Shown one piece after another: positions 6,529 to 15,288 of a stretch of DNA of 18,689 bases (positions within the stretch are counted from its first letter, which is position 1; each line of letters begins with the position of its first letter). Source of the stretch: G039029935 sp039029935 (GTDB lineage Bacteria > Chloroflexota > Anaerolineae > Caldilineales > Caldilineaceae); the NCBI GenBank assembly GCA_039029935.1, contig JBCCFC010000088.1, positions 1 through 18,689 of the forward strand. The letters are read 5' to 3'. The notes under the pieces were generated by a model. The model saw only the letters and a list, made by a program, of their open reading frames with translations. It had not been told where the DNA came from and ran no database searches. The position numbers were made by a program, and so were the translations under genes.

Positions 6529-7830
6529 TTACCTATAGCACTGTTTCCGGTCTCCTTTAAACTCGGACAACCCAAATTCCTCTAACCAATCATTCCATAA
6601 TACTGTGTTACATACCATGCTATGTACCTCTTCCTCAAGTAAATCTCGTAGTTGCATATTTTTCTTTGGCATAATAAAAACAGCACTCTCTATTTGACTT
6701 GTAAATTCTCTGTCAACAATTTCTGAAGACTCGTCATTATCAAAGATATCTTTATGAAATTTGAGTATCGCATAATTTGAGACATACCCAACCACTCTAT
6801 TTGCTTCATTGTCGAGTACTGCCCAAATTGCTTGGCTACGCGTTGTTTTGGATGTTAATGAGTAAATAATTTCAGGGTTACATTTAGCAAATGCCGAGTC
6901 TGCCGCAGATTGATTTGTGGTATTAGAAAGTACGACAATATTTTTCCCTTCTAGCTGAGGAGAACAAAGTCCATCAATGTTTTCATCTGTACGCACCAAC
7001 AGTGCTGCATTATCTGTCAGATGATGTTTGGATGTACAAACTCGTCCTTCGGAAGAATCACACCTATCTGGTGTATGAGAAACTGCGCCGATAACAAGGT
7101 CGATTTCTGGGTCTGTTGCTGTTTGAATACGCTCTCTTGTCGAAATTGGTTTCCAATCAATAAAGTCATCTATCTTCTCAACATCAAGGTCAGCTTGACT
7201 TCGTACTCTTCGCACAAACTCTCTGATCATCTCAACTTCTAACCCTTGTGGAGGATTGTTACTAGGTCTCATGTTATAAGTTCCATCATCCTGAACCGAA
7301 TAGCTAAATGGTGCTGACTCAAAACTGTAAGCAACAACGATTTTTTGTCCAGTTTGTAATCTAGAAATCGAGTCAGTAATAGGTGGATTTGTTGGAACAA
7401 TCGTAGACAAGGGAGTATCTGTGGGTGTGGGTGTATTCTCTATTACAATATCTTTCGTTGGTGATGAAACCATAAGGGATTCCAACATAGTCGCAGTCAG
7501 GGTTTCCATTTCAGCATTAAATCCATACACAGCGACTAGCAGTGATAAAATCGTGATATAGGGAAGCACCCAATGCCAAATCTGACGTGAGCGCCAAACC
7601 ACATTTAAAATAATCAGAAATACAATGGTGCTTGGCACTGCCCATAATAACAATACCTCTCCACTATATTTGGTCAGAATAGAGGGAAGAAGGCGAACGA
7701 GAATGGAGGCGAAGACAAAGCCAATGCCTATCGTTGCAAACCAGAAAAATGTATGCAGCCGTTCTGCATAGCGTTTTAGGGCGTCCCTGAATGGATATTC
7801 TGTTAATAATTTATCCGTTTGGTTTGACAT
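6529..7830 (-). CDS. Three-TM membrane protein with extracytoplasmic SBP_bac_3 domain
   Basis: 433 aa. Three hydrophobic helices at about 27-49, 58-79 and 86-104 place the rest outside the membrane if the N-terminus is cytoplasmic. A Thr/Pro linker (about 122-150, NTPTPTDTPLS) leads to a periplasmic amino-acid-binding-like domain at about 160-425. Landmarks are IVVAYSFESAPFSY, GLEVEMIREFVRR, and IDLVIGAVSHTPDR, the last matching the family's 'DlviggltiTpeR' motif. The domain has six Cys (257, 265, 289, 317, 407, 431) that may form disulfides. No kinase, GGDEF or channel domain is fused, so how a bound ligand would signal is unclear. The start has AAGGAG 9 nt upstream, inside the preceding gene, which it overlaps by 20 nt. 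It probably acts with that gene's small membrane protein. Confidence 0.82.
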   Translation of the reverse strand: MSNQTDKLLTEYPFRDALKRYAERLHTFFWFATIGIGFVFASILVRLLPSILTKYSGEVLLLWAVPSTIVFLIILNVVWRSRQIWHWVLPYITILSLLVAVYGFNAEMETLTATMLESLMVSSPTKDIVIENTPTPTDTPLSTIVPTNPPITDSISRLQTGQKIVVAYSFESAPFSYSVQDDGTYNMRPSNNPPQGLEVEMIREFVRRVRSQADLDVEKIDDFIDWKPISTRERIQTATDPEIDLVIGAVSHTPDRCDSSEGRVCTSKHHLTDNAALLVRTDENIDGLCSPQLEGKNIVVLSNTTNQSAADSAFAKCNPEIIYSLTSKTTRSQAIWAVLDNEANRVVGYVSNYAILKFHKDIFDNDESSEIVDREFTSQIESAVFIMPKKNMQLRDLLEEEVHSMVCNTVLWNDWLEEFGLSEFKGDRKQCYR

Positions 7831-8419
7831 CCGCTTTGTCTCCTTGCGTTTCCCTACCTCGTGTTATCATCGCACGTGAATCTTTAATTGCAAACACAAT
7901 AATTGGAGTAAACATTACAATTCTAACAAGTTCGAGCGTGATCTGGTCTTCATAAACCATAGGAAAATATTGAATTAATCGGTAAACGGCATCTTGCAAC
8001 ATGAGCCAGATAACGATTAATACACCATTAAGTAGCATGGCAAAACAACACCGTATAAAATACCCGAGTGTCTGTTTCAGGTCTTGAATGAGCGTAAGGT
8101 TCGGGAAAAATAAGTGATTCGCTACGATTCCAAGAGTAGATTTTCCTTGCCAAGGAGGCTGTGACAAACGCTCTGTGGGCTCTTGCGATACAGTACTATC
8201 TTGCGATTTTTTACGCATTGCTTCAAGGTGTTGGCGTTCTTCTTGGCAATCGACTATCTTTTGCTCTTCAGCCGCTATTTGATTTGATAAATATACAGGT
8301 AGCTCGCCGTCCGCGTAAATAGCAGCATTCTTTTTTAAACCGCGCAGATTTGTCTGGTGTTGCTCCAGTAAGTCTTTACAGTATTGGATTTGGTCATCCA
8401 GTGTCATATCATCGGCCAT
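7811..8419 (-). CDS. Small membrane protein with effector-associated-like helical module
   Basis: 202 aa from the ATG at 8419 (MADDMTLDD); AAGG lies 6 nt upstream. A longer open frame runs back into the TPR gene but has no good start. Residues 6-70 form a helical module (YCKDLLEQHQTNLRGLKKNA, then ELPVYLSNQIAAEEQKI). It resembles the short N-terminal module seen in many Chloroflexota and cyanobacterial NACHT/TIR/caspase-type conflict proteins ('effector-associated' or death-like modules, recalled and not searched). A polar linker follows, then two hydrophobic helices at about 117-141 and 160-178, so both ends should face the cytoplasm. It starts 28 nt after the TPR gene and overlaps the SBP-domain gene. 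A membrane adaptor or effector role is inferred. Confidence 0.7.
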   Translation of the reverse strand: MADDMTLDDQIQYCKDLLEQHQTNLRGLKKNAAIYADGELPVYLSNQIAAEEQKIVDCQEERQHLEAMRKKSQDSTVSQEPTERLSQPPWQGKSTLGIVANHLFFPNLTLIQDLKQTLGYFIRCCFAMLLNGVLIVIWLMLQDAVYRLIQYFPMVYEDQITLELVRIVMFTPIIVFAIKDSRAMITRGRETQGDKADVKPNG

Positions 8420-8447
8420 TTTGTCTACCTTGGCTGTAACCACCGCG

Positions 8448-11400
8448 CTATTCTTCCCGCAACCCTGCCAACACCTCATCCGTAAACGGCTCCTCACCCG
8501 CTTCCAACGCCTCAATCCATGACTGATGTACCTCAATATCGGCTGTCGCCTCAGGATGATCCAGTTTTTGCAATGCATCCACAACAAATCGAAAATCGGC
8601 AATGGCTTTTTCGGTTTCGCCAAGAAGGGCATAGGTCAGCCCACGACTATGATAGGCAAGATACGTTTGGGTGTCATGGTTGACTGCCTGTGTACAATAA
8701 GGCAGGGCTACATCTGGATTGCCATTGAGACTGGATGTCCGACACATCTGGTGATAGGCATTACCCAACCAGTTGTAAATCGTGGATGCCCTTGGGGATT
8801 GAATGGCCGCTAGAATTTCATAGGACTCGGTAAAATAGGCGATGCCTTTCTCATACTCACCCATGTTGTTATACGTGACACCCAAATTGCCCAACCTTGT
8901 ACCTTCACTCGGACGGTCTTTGATTTCACGGGCAATGGCGAGGGCTTGTTCATGAAATTCGATGGCCTTCTCATACTCGCCCAAATCGTTATAGGCAGTC
9001 CCAAGATTTCCAAGATATTTTTCTTCGCCGTTGCGGTCGTGAACTTCACGCGCAATGACCAAGGCTTGTTCATACAATGCAATCGCCTTCTCCACTTGAC
9101 CAAGGGAGATATAGGCAATGCCTAGATTTCCTAAAGTTTTGCCTTCGTTAGGACGGTCTTTGAGTTCACGTGTCATGGCAAGGGTTTGCTCATAGGTCTC
9201 AATTGCTTTAGCATACATGCCTAATGAGACATAAGCATTGCTCATGCCACCCAGAAGAACAGCTTCATGGCTACGGGCTTTGATCTCTTGTGCAATGGGC
9301 AAGGCTTGCTCATACAATTCAATTGCCCGCTCTATTTGACCCAACGAGTGATAGGCGATGCCCATATTGGTGAGCGCGGCTACTTCACCAGCAGGACTTT
9401 CTAGGTCACGAAAAATGATCAAGATTTGTTCATAATAGTCAATGGCCGTTTGATATTGCCCCAGACGATTATAGGCATTTGCCAAATTGCCCAATTGTTG
9501 GCCTTCGCTATAGCGGTCTTTGGTTTCACGGGCAATCTCCAATGCTTGCTTGGCAAACTCGATAGATTTGTCATAATCGGCTAAATGCTCATGGAGAACC
9601 GCCAGATTGCCAAGCCATGCTCCTTCATGTGGGCGGTTCTTGATCTCGCGCGCAATGGCTAAGGCTTGCTCATACATCTCAATCGCCTGTTCAACCTGTC
9701 CAAGGACGACATAGGCATTGCCCAAATTCCCAAGGTACATGCCTTCGCTTTGATAGTTGTTGATTTCACGCGCAATGGCGAGGGCTTGCTCATACATCTC
9801 AATTGCCTGTTCAACTTGCCCCATATCAAAATAGATCGTACCCAGATTGCCCACCCAGATGCCTTCGTAGGCACGGTCTTCGACTTCACGGGCAATAGTG
9901 AGGGCTTGCTCATACATCTCGGTCGCTTTTTCGACTTGTCCCCGATAGTGATAGACAATGCCTATATTGCCAAGGTTGGCTCCTACAATCCTTTGGTCCT
10001 TGTTTATCTGTGCAATGGCAAGGGCTTGCTCATATGTTTCAAGTGCCTTGGTGTAGTCACCCATATCGATATAGACAGACCCCAGATTCATCAGCACGGT
10101 TCCTTTCGTCTCTTGGTCTCTGGTCTTATGCACAATGTCCAAGGCTTGTTCATAGAGTTGCATGGCTTGGTCCACTTGCCCAACATCCAGAGAGGCCATC
10201 CCCAAGTTGACGAGGGCATGAAGACCCCAATCGCTCTCGGTCAGCGCGACCGTATCCAAGATGTCGTACAGGGTCTGGAGATTAGATTGGGCAAGGTTGG
10301 CACGACCCAGATGGAGGTAGTTGGTGCCGCGATAAAAGTAGATGGCGCGTATCATATCAGGGTCAATAGCAAGAGGGTTTGAGCGTTCAAAGAGGCTTGT
10401 TGCCCGATTGAAAAGGGGTTCCGCACCCGTGTGGTCATTGGCCTGATAAAGCGTTAAGCCTGTCGCAAACGCAAGCAAGTGGCTCCACTGTGTCCCCAAA
10501 TTGGTTTTGAATTCAAACATGCGCGGTTGTTGGATGATTTCGGGCATCGGTTCTGGTCCCTGACCGGGGCGATAGGCGCGGTCATAGGTACGCCCAAAGA
10601 ACAACAAATTTTGTTGCATTATATTAAAAAAGACATAGACTTCATCCTCATTCCATGCTTGTGTTTTGGGGATGCGATAGCCCCATATCACAAAGTTTGC
10701 ATCAATGTTGGGATCAAGACCAATTTGTTGCGCACGCTCTTGCCCATCCTCTTCGGGCGAGATTGGTTCCGGCCAATATTCAACACGAATCTTGTCATGG
10801 TCTTTAAAGTAATCAGTCAATTCACCTTGTAGATTTAAGGCAATTTTTTCACGATCTTTTTCTTCCTCCGATACCCAGAAGTCGGCAATGAGGACCAATA
10901 TCTCATCGTCAGCTCGTGGCGGGAAAAGTGTGGGGGTTGGTGTAGGCGTTGGGGAAGACTGCCGCACCAGATAGATTTCTTGGATTTCTTTTGAGATTGT
11001 GTAGGCAATGCTCTGTGATTCATAGGTGGGGGCAGTGATTGTAGCAGTGATGCTAGACGTGATGCCAGATGCTGCTGCTATACAAGGCAACATTGATTGG
11101 TGATTCCCTTCCGAATCTGTATAGCCCATGACATTGTATACGCCATCTATCAACCGTACTTTGGCCTCTGTAATTCGTTCCTTGCTTTGTGCATCCAACA
11201 CGGAGATGATGGATGGGCAGACAGCAACCGTCTCTGCGATCAAATAAATCGCTTCGTGGTTTTCCATGAAAGTGCGTTCAGCTTGATACGGATGGTATCC
11301 ATTGGCATCAATATGCAACCGATACCGTGTAGACATCTCTTCACAGTGTACTTGTCCCTCATACTTTCCATTGACATCTGTGTAGGCTGTATCAGATAGT

Positions 11401-11687
11401 TCATTCTTGGTTGCGTTAGGGGTATAGACAACCGTGAGTTGTGCGTTGGTAATTGGTGTATTGGCAATTGGGACATTGGTATCCACAGCGCGTACCGCTA
11501 CCTGATAGGGACACAACCCGTCTGAGTCTGCCCCAGTATGCGTTTGGGGCGTCGCTATCGGTGTCGGTAAGACACAACCTGTGACCAGCCAGAGGAGGCT
11601 GACCCAGGGCAGAATCTGTTTGTATTGATGGGGATAAGTCAAGTCAAATGCTTTTATGACTGTTGGTTGATGTGCTATGTGTCTCAT
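8448..11687 (-). CDS. TPR lipoprotein with Ig-like and TolB-N/FlgO-like domains (intact copy)
   Basis: 1079 aa from ATG 11687, preceded by GGAAAA; an ATG 33 nt upstream lacks a site and would spoil the signal peptide. A hydrophobic stretch ends in a lipobox, LVTGC (Cys38), so it is a lipoprotein. Next are two carboxypeptidase-regulatory-like Ig folds (about 55-135 and 155-240; each has TD-x-x-G and paired Cys), a TPTPTPT linker, and a domain starting ILVLIADFWVS and including ANFVIWGYRIP, like the TolB-N/FlgO-type domains that precede TPRs. The C-terminal half is a TPR superhelix: 12 units of 40 residues (consensus GNLGxAYxxLGQxExAIexYEQALAIAREI) plus two irregular ones. It has no visible catalytic domain and probably scaffolds protein contacts outside the membrane. 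It is the intact paralogue of the broken gene upstream. Confidence 0.87.
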   Translation of the reverse strand: MRHIAHQPTVIKAFDLTYPHQYKQILPWVSLLWLVTGCVLPTPIATPQTHTGADSDGLCPYQVAVRAVDTNVPIANTPITNAQLTVVYTPNATKNELSDTAYTDVNGKYEGQVHCEEMSTRYRLHIDANGYHPYQAERTFMENHEAIYLIAETVAVCPSIISVLDAQSKERITEAKVRLIDGVYNVMGYTDSEGNHQSMLPCIAAASGITSSITATITAPTYESQSIAYTISKEIQEIYLVRQSSPTPTPTPTLFPPRADDEILVLIADFWVSEEEKDREKIALNLQGELTDYFKDHDKIRVEYWPEPISPEEDGQERAQQIGLDPNIDANFVIWGYRIPKTQAWNEDEVYVFFNIMQQNLLFFGRTYDRAYRPGQGPEPMPEIIQQPRMFEFKTNLGTQWSHLLAFATGLTLYQANDHTGAEPLFNRATSLFERSNPLAIDPDMIRAIYFYRGTNYLHLGRANLAQSNLQTLYDILDTVALTESDWGLHALVNLGMASLDVGQVDQAMQLYEQALDIVHKTRDQETKGTVLMNLGSVYIDMGDYTKALETYEQALAIAQINKDQRIVGANLGNIGIVYHYRGQVEKATEMYEQALTIAREVEDRAYEGIWVGNLGTIYFDMGQVEQAIEMYEQALAIAREINNYQSEGMYLGNLGNAYVVLGQVEQAIEMYEQALAIAREIKNRPHEGAWLGNLAVLHEHLADYDKSIEFAKQALEIARETKDRYSEGQQLGNLANAYNRLGQYQTAIDYYEQILIIFRDLESPAGEVAALTNMGIAYHSLGQIERAIELYEQALPIAQEIKARSHEAVLLGGMSNAYVSLGMYAKAIETYEQTLAMTRELKDRPNEGKTLGNLGIAYISLGQVEKAIALYEQALVIAREVHDRNGEEKYLGNLGTAYNDLGEYEKAIEFHEQALAIAREIKDRPSEGTRLGNLGVTYNNMGEYEKGIAYFTESYEILAAIQSPRASTIYNWLGNAYHQMCRTSSLNGNPDVALPYCTQAVNHDTQTYLAYHSRGLTYALLGETEKAIADFRFVVDALQKLDHPEATADIEVHQSWIEALEAGEEPFTDEVLAGLREE
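8775..10211 (-). repeat. Twelve tandem 40-residue TPR units (120-bp DNA period)
   Basis: Units start at VNLGMASLDVG and end before NWLGNAY. Eleven are exactly 40 residues and the last is 39, giving a regular 120-bp period in DNA. Units 4, 5, 10 and 11 are closest to each other; units 6, 7 and 9 diverge. This is coding repeat, not a CRISPR or intergenic repeat. The regular period may permit unit gain or loss by recombination. Confidence 0.88.
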
Positions 11688-11711
11688 GATAAATTTTCCG
11701 TGATAGGCGTG

Positions 11712-11738
11712 ACCATACATACTGAACGTTTATGTCAA
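11712..11738 (-). promoter_or_regulatory. Weak promoter candidate for the intact TPR gene
   Basis: On the minus strand TTGACA (11733-11738) is followed after 15 nt by TATGGT (11712-11717), about 25 nt before the chosen start codon. The -35 box is perfect, but the spacer is short and the -10 weak. The same ten bases, TTGACATAAA, occur upstream of the paralogous TPR gene. Confidence 0.33.
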
Positions 11739-11739
11739 G

Positions 11740-11794
11740 CGTAACACGGGCATCCTGCCCGTACACAGGCGACGGACAGGATGCCCGTGTTACG
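11740..11794. repeat. REP-like nested inverted repeat between the two TPR genes
   Basis: An 18-bp perfect inverted repeat, CGTAACACGGGCATCCTG (11740-11757) against 11777-11794, encloses a 19-nt spacer that can pair partly. Each half is itself nearly palindromic (ACGGGCA-TCC-TGCCCGT), so the DNA could form a cruciform. The position, just after the stop of the upstream TPR gene, fits a terminator or a dispersed REP/BIME-type element. No T-run follows on the minus strand. Confidence 0.65.
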
Positions 11795-12167
11795 TTGAAC
11801 GACTCCTTGACCAATATCCTTATGTCTAATCTGTGTTACGCAATCGTTGCAATACAGCATCGGTAAACGGATTCTCTCCCGCTTTCAATGTGTCAAGCCA
11901 TGTTTGGTAGTCCTTGAGGTCACGTTGCATCTCCGGTTCGATGTCGGCATGATCCGCATGGCTCAAACCATCCACCACCCATTGAAAATCAGCAATCGCT
12001 TTTTCGGTTTCACCCAAGAGTGCGTAGGTTAACCCGCGACTCTTACGATAGAGATAGACTTCTGGGTCATGCTCGACGGCTTGCTCGCAGTAGGGCAACG
12101 CAATGTCGGGTGTGCCATTCAAACTGGATTGCCAACAGGCTGTATCATAGGTTGTCCCAAGCAAATC

Positions 12168-13484
12168 ATTGACCGCATCAACATAGTGGGGCTGTGTTTT
12201 CCCAAAGTGGTGCGCCGCTGCAACAAGATAGTCAACGGACTGTTGATAGGCTCCTATATCGCGATAGGTATTCCCTAAATTGACCAAATAAACACCTTCA
12301 TTCCACGCATCATTCAGCGCACGAGCAATGTCGAGGGCTTGTTCATAGAATTCAATGGCCTTCTCGTCTTGATTTAACGCCGCATAGGCCATGCCTATAT
12401 GCCCCAGCGTTTTCCCTTCGTTTAGACGATTTTGGCGTTCACGGAAAATGTCCAAGGCCTCCTTGTAGAATTCAATGGCCTGTGTGTACGCACCTAGTGA
12501 GAAATGGGCAGTGCCTAAATTGCCCAAATGGTAACTTTCGCCACTACGATCTTTGAGGTCGCGGGCAATGGCAAGGGCTTCCTCAAACTGCTCAATGGCC
12601 TTCTCAACTTGTCCCAACTGTCGATAGGTGTTTCCAAGATTGCTGAGTTGATTGGCTTCGACTCTACGCTCCTCGAGTTCACGAGCAATGGCAATGGCCT
12701 CCTCAAAGAAGACAATGGCCTCCTCGAACTGCCCTTGCTGTGCATAGACGCTGCCCAGATTGCCCCGATGTACCCCTTCATGACCGCGTTGATTGAGTTC
12801 GCTTGCAATGGCTAACGCATCCTCAAGCAATATCCTTGCCTTGTCATACTGTTCTAATGCGAGATATACATTCCCCAAATTGCCCAGATATGTTCCCTCG
12901 ATACTGGGGTCCTTAAGCTCACGTGCAATGGTTAAGGCTTGCTCATGTAAGGCAATGGCTTTTGCATAATCACCCAGCTCTCGATAGACGTTGCCCAAAT
13001 AGCTCAGTTGGCTGCTTTCCCCCAAGCGGTCATTGATTTCACGAGCAATGGCAAGCCCTTGATGATAAAACCGGATGGCAATCTCACCTTGTCCCAACTC
13101 TGAATAGATAAACCCTAATCGCCCAAGTCGATGAACTTCGGCGCGGCGGTCATTGATTTCTTGTGAAATACTCAAAGACTGCTCATAAAATGCAATGGCT
13201 TTGTCGGGTTGTTTTGACGCCTGATAGACTGCGCCTAGATTGTTCAGACTCATGCCTTCGCCGCGGTGGTTGTTGGTTTCTCGGGCAATGGCTAAGGCTT
13301 GTTCATGCAGTTCAATGGCCTTCTCATACTGTCTCCGATAGCGATAGAGTGTCCCCAGATTCCCCAGACTCGCTCCTTCTTGTAGACGGTCATTGCGTTG
13401 CCGTGCCATCTCGATGGCTTCATTATAAAACTCAGTGGCCGTGTCATACTGTCCTAAAAGCAAGTACGCATTTCCCAAATTGCC
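12168..13484 (-). repeat. Eleven tandem 40-residue TPR units in the broken paralogue
   Basis: Ten units of exactly 40 residues and one of 39, from GNLGNAYLLLGQ to the DLLGTTY motif. Consensus and register are the same as in the intact neighbour, but the units are more diverged from each other. The reading frame across the whole array is open, so the loss of function lies upstream of it. Confidence 0.85.
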
Positions 13485-14090
13485 CACGGTATACAAGCCA
13501 AATTCATCTTCAGCGAGTTGAGCCGGGTCTGTGGGCAAGAGTTCATAGAGTGCATTGAAGTCGGGCAGGCAAGGTCGCCGCGATCCAGATAGAGATAGTT
13601 GCTTCCACGATAAAAGTAAATGGTGCGCGCCACCTCTGGGTCAGTGGGAAGAGGCTCTTGTGGATGTAAGAGTTGCGCTGCGGTTTCAAAGAATGGATTC
13701 GCATCCACATAGTTGTTGGCTTGATAATGGGTTAATCCGGTGGCAAAGGCGACAAAGTCCGTCCACTGGTCACTGAGGTCGGTTTTGAATTCAAACATGC
13801 TCGGCTGTAGGATGTGACTTGGACCATAGGCTTGGTCATAGGTGCGCCCAAAGAAGGGCAGTTTTTGTTTCACCATTTCAAAGCGAACATAGACCTGCTC
13901 TACATCCCATACGTTTCTCCTGGGTACACGGTAGCCCCAAATCACAAAGTTGGCATCAATCGTTGGATCCTGTGCCAGTTGAATCGCCAAGTCACGACCG
14001 TCTTCGGCGATAATGGGGTCTTTCCAGTATTCTATGCGGATATTTGGGTGATCGTTCAACGCATCTTTCATTTCATCTTTTAGACGCAAC

Positions 14091-14202
14091 GCAATCCGCT
14101 GGTCATCATCAGCGTCCAAAGACACCCAGAAATCAACAATCAGCACGCAATCCGCTGGTCATCATCAGCGTCCAAAGACACCCAGAAATCAACAATCAGC
14201 AC
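14091..14202. repeat. Perfect 56-bp tandem duplication inside the broken TPR gene
   Basis: Positions 14091-14146 and 14147-14202 are identical over 56 nt, encoding DFWVSLDADDDQRIA twice in different frames. 56 is not a multiple of three, so the second copy shifts the frame. Two shared bases (AC) at the junction are the only extra homology. It looks recent because there are no differences between the copies. Confidence 0.97.
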
Positions 14203-15140
14203 TAATGTCTCGCCCTCTGCACGGCGCGGGAAACGGGTGGGTGTTGGCGTGGGTGTTGGCATTTTTGAGCGTGTGAGGTGAATTTCGATGATCTCATTTT
14301 GCAAAACATACTCGCCCCGATAGACTTCATAGTCATCAGCATGGACCCAGATGGCGATCTGAGGCGATTGATTTATGCAGGGCAACATGGCATGGGCATC
14401 GCCCTCAGAATCAGTGTAAACAATGGTGTAATAGAGCCCCTGTTCCAACCGTACTTTTGCATCGGCAATCCGGTCTTGGGTTGTGGCATCCATCACGGCA
14501 ATCACATAGCGACAAAGGTCGATGGCATTGGAGAAAAGGTAGATGTCCTCAAGTTGGTCTGCCAAGCGCAGGTCGGCTTGATAGGGTTGATAGTCGGGTG
14601 CGTCAATCTGTATTTGATAGCGTGGTGTTTCCTGTGTACACAAAATTTCTCCACGATACACCCCCACTGAATCTGTGTACTGAGTATAGATGTCCTCTTG
14701 ATAGTGAAGTGTCACCTTGGCATTGACAATCGGTGCATTGGTCTTAGCATCAAGGACAATACCAGCATACTTACAAGGGCTATCTGTTGTCACCGGAGTA
14801 ATAGCTGGCGTGACAGTCGGAATAGTATCCGTCGTAGTATCCGGCGTAACAGCCAGCGTAACAGTTGGTGTCGCTGTTGGTGATGGTGTAACTGTAGCGT
14901 TCAGCCATGCAGTCGATACACTTGTGGGCATCTCATCCGTCAAAGGTGGCGTGGCGATTCCATTTGGAACAGCACATCCGGTGAACAGCAAAAAGAAGCA
15001 GCCCCAGACAAGGCGATAGAGCCTCAATGTTGTCTGAAGTGTTGGTTGGTCGTCATGATTTCGGTTTTGTATTGATGGCATGATTGCCTCCTTGAGAAAT
15101 GATTCATCTATCACAATGGGATTAGACACAATACCAGTGA

Positions 15141-15186
15141 ATGAACTTTAATTCATAAATATGAATGGAAATTCATCAAAATTCAG
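15141..15186. promoter_or_regulatory. Phased array of ATTCAT/ATGAAT hexamers upstream of the broken TPR gene
   Basis: ATGAAC, ATTCAT, ATGAAT, ATTCAT and ATTCAG begin at 15141, 15151, 15161, 15171 and 15181, exactly one helical turn apart and in both orientations. The middle pair forms the palindrome ATTCATA-AA-TATGAAT (15151-15166). It lies 60-105 nt upstream of the start codon, on the promoter side. This is the expected look of a cooperative repressor or activator operator, though the region is AT-rich. Confidence 0.45.
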
Positions 15187-15209
15187 CTTAAAAATGCTTC
15201 ATCACTTTA

Positions 15210-15279
15210 ATTTATGTCAACTCTCTCCATGATAAAACATTGGGTTATAATATTTCTTACCAATTGGATTGACATAAAT
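15210..15279. promoter_or_regulatory. Inverted ATTTATGTCAA / TTGACATAAAT boxes
   Basis: An 11-bp perfect inverted repeat (15210-15220 and 15269-15279) with a 48-nt spacer in the gap between the LRR gene and the broken TPR gene. Each arm has a consensus -35 box, TTGACA, pointing outwards. The left one could drive the TPR gene on the minus strand, but the expected -10 position (GCATTT) is poor. The spacer contains TATAAT at 15246-15251. Confidence 0.4.
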
Positions 15280-15288
15280 AGCTGGATT

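Larger units (their letters stand above)
11826..15081 (-). pseudogene. Second TPR lipoprotein, broken by a 56-bp duplication and a 1-nt deletion
   Basis: Start ATG 15081 has a perfect AAGGAGG 5 nt upstream (15087-15093). The design matches the intact paralogue: signal peptide with lipobox LFTGC (Cys36), Thr/Pro linker, two Cys-bearing Ig-like folds, TPTPTPT linker, TolB-N/FlgO-like domain, eleven 40-residue TPR units, and the shared tail GLTYALLGETEKAIADF. The frame is lost at a perfect 56-bp tandem duplication (14091-14202) and again near 13563-13570, where one base is missing (LYLDRGDLA must join PDFNALYELL). Removing 56 nt and adding 1 gives 3201 nt, or 1066 aa, close to the 1079 aa of the paralogue. 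As it stands, translation stops at 14140 after 313 aa, leaving only the lipid anchor and Ig-like part; an ATG at 13538 could start a TPR-only cytosolic fragment. Confidence 0.85.

Noticed and set aside
6529..7830. Ionotropic glutamate receptor-like channel
   Set aside because: In such channels the pore helices are inserted within the binding domain; here all three TM helices are N-terminal and there is no pore-loop motif.
8775..10211. Regular 120-bp repeats as a CRISPR-like or satellite array
   Set aside because: The period is exactly 40 codons, the frame is open and the translation is a standard TPR consensus.
9666..10382. 238-codon plus-strand frame across the TPR gene
   Set aside because: Antisense shadow of the TPR repeats, kept open by their regular codon usage.
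14140..15129. An intact stand-alone Ig-like lipoprotein gene ending at 14140
   Set aside because: Its end is created by the 56-bp duplication; the homologous reading frame continues directly beyond it, as in the intact paralogue.
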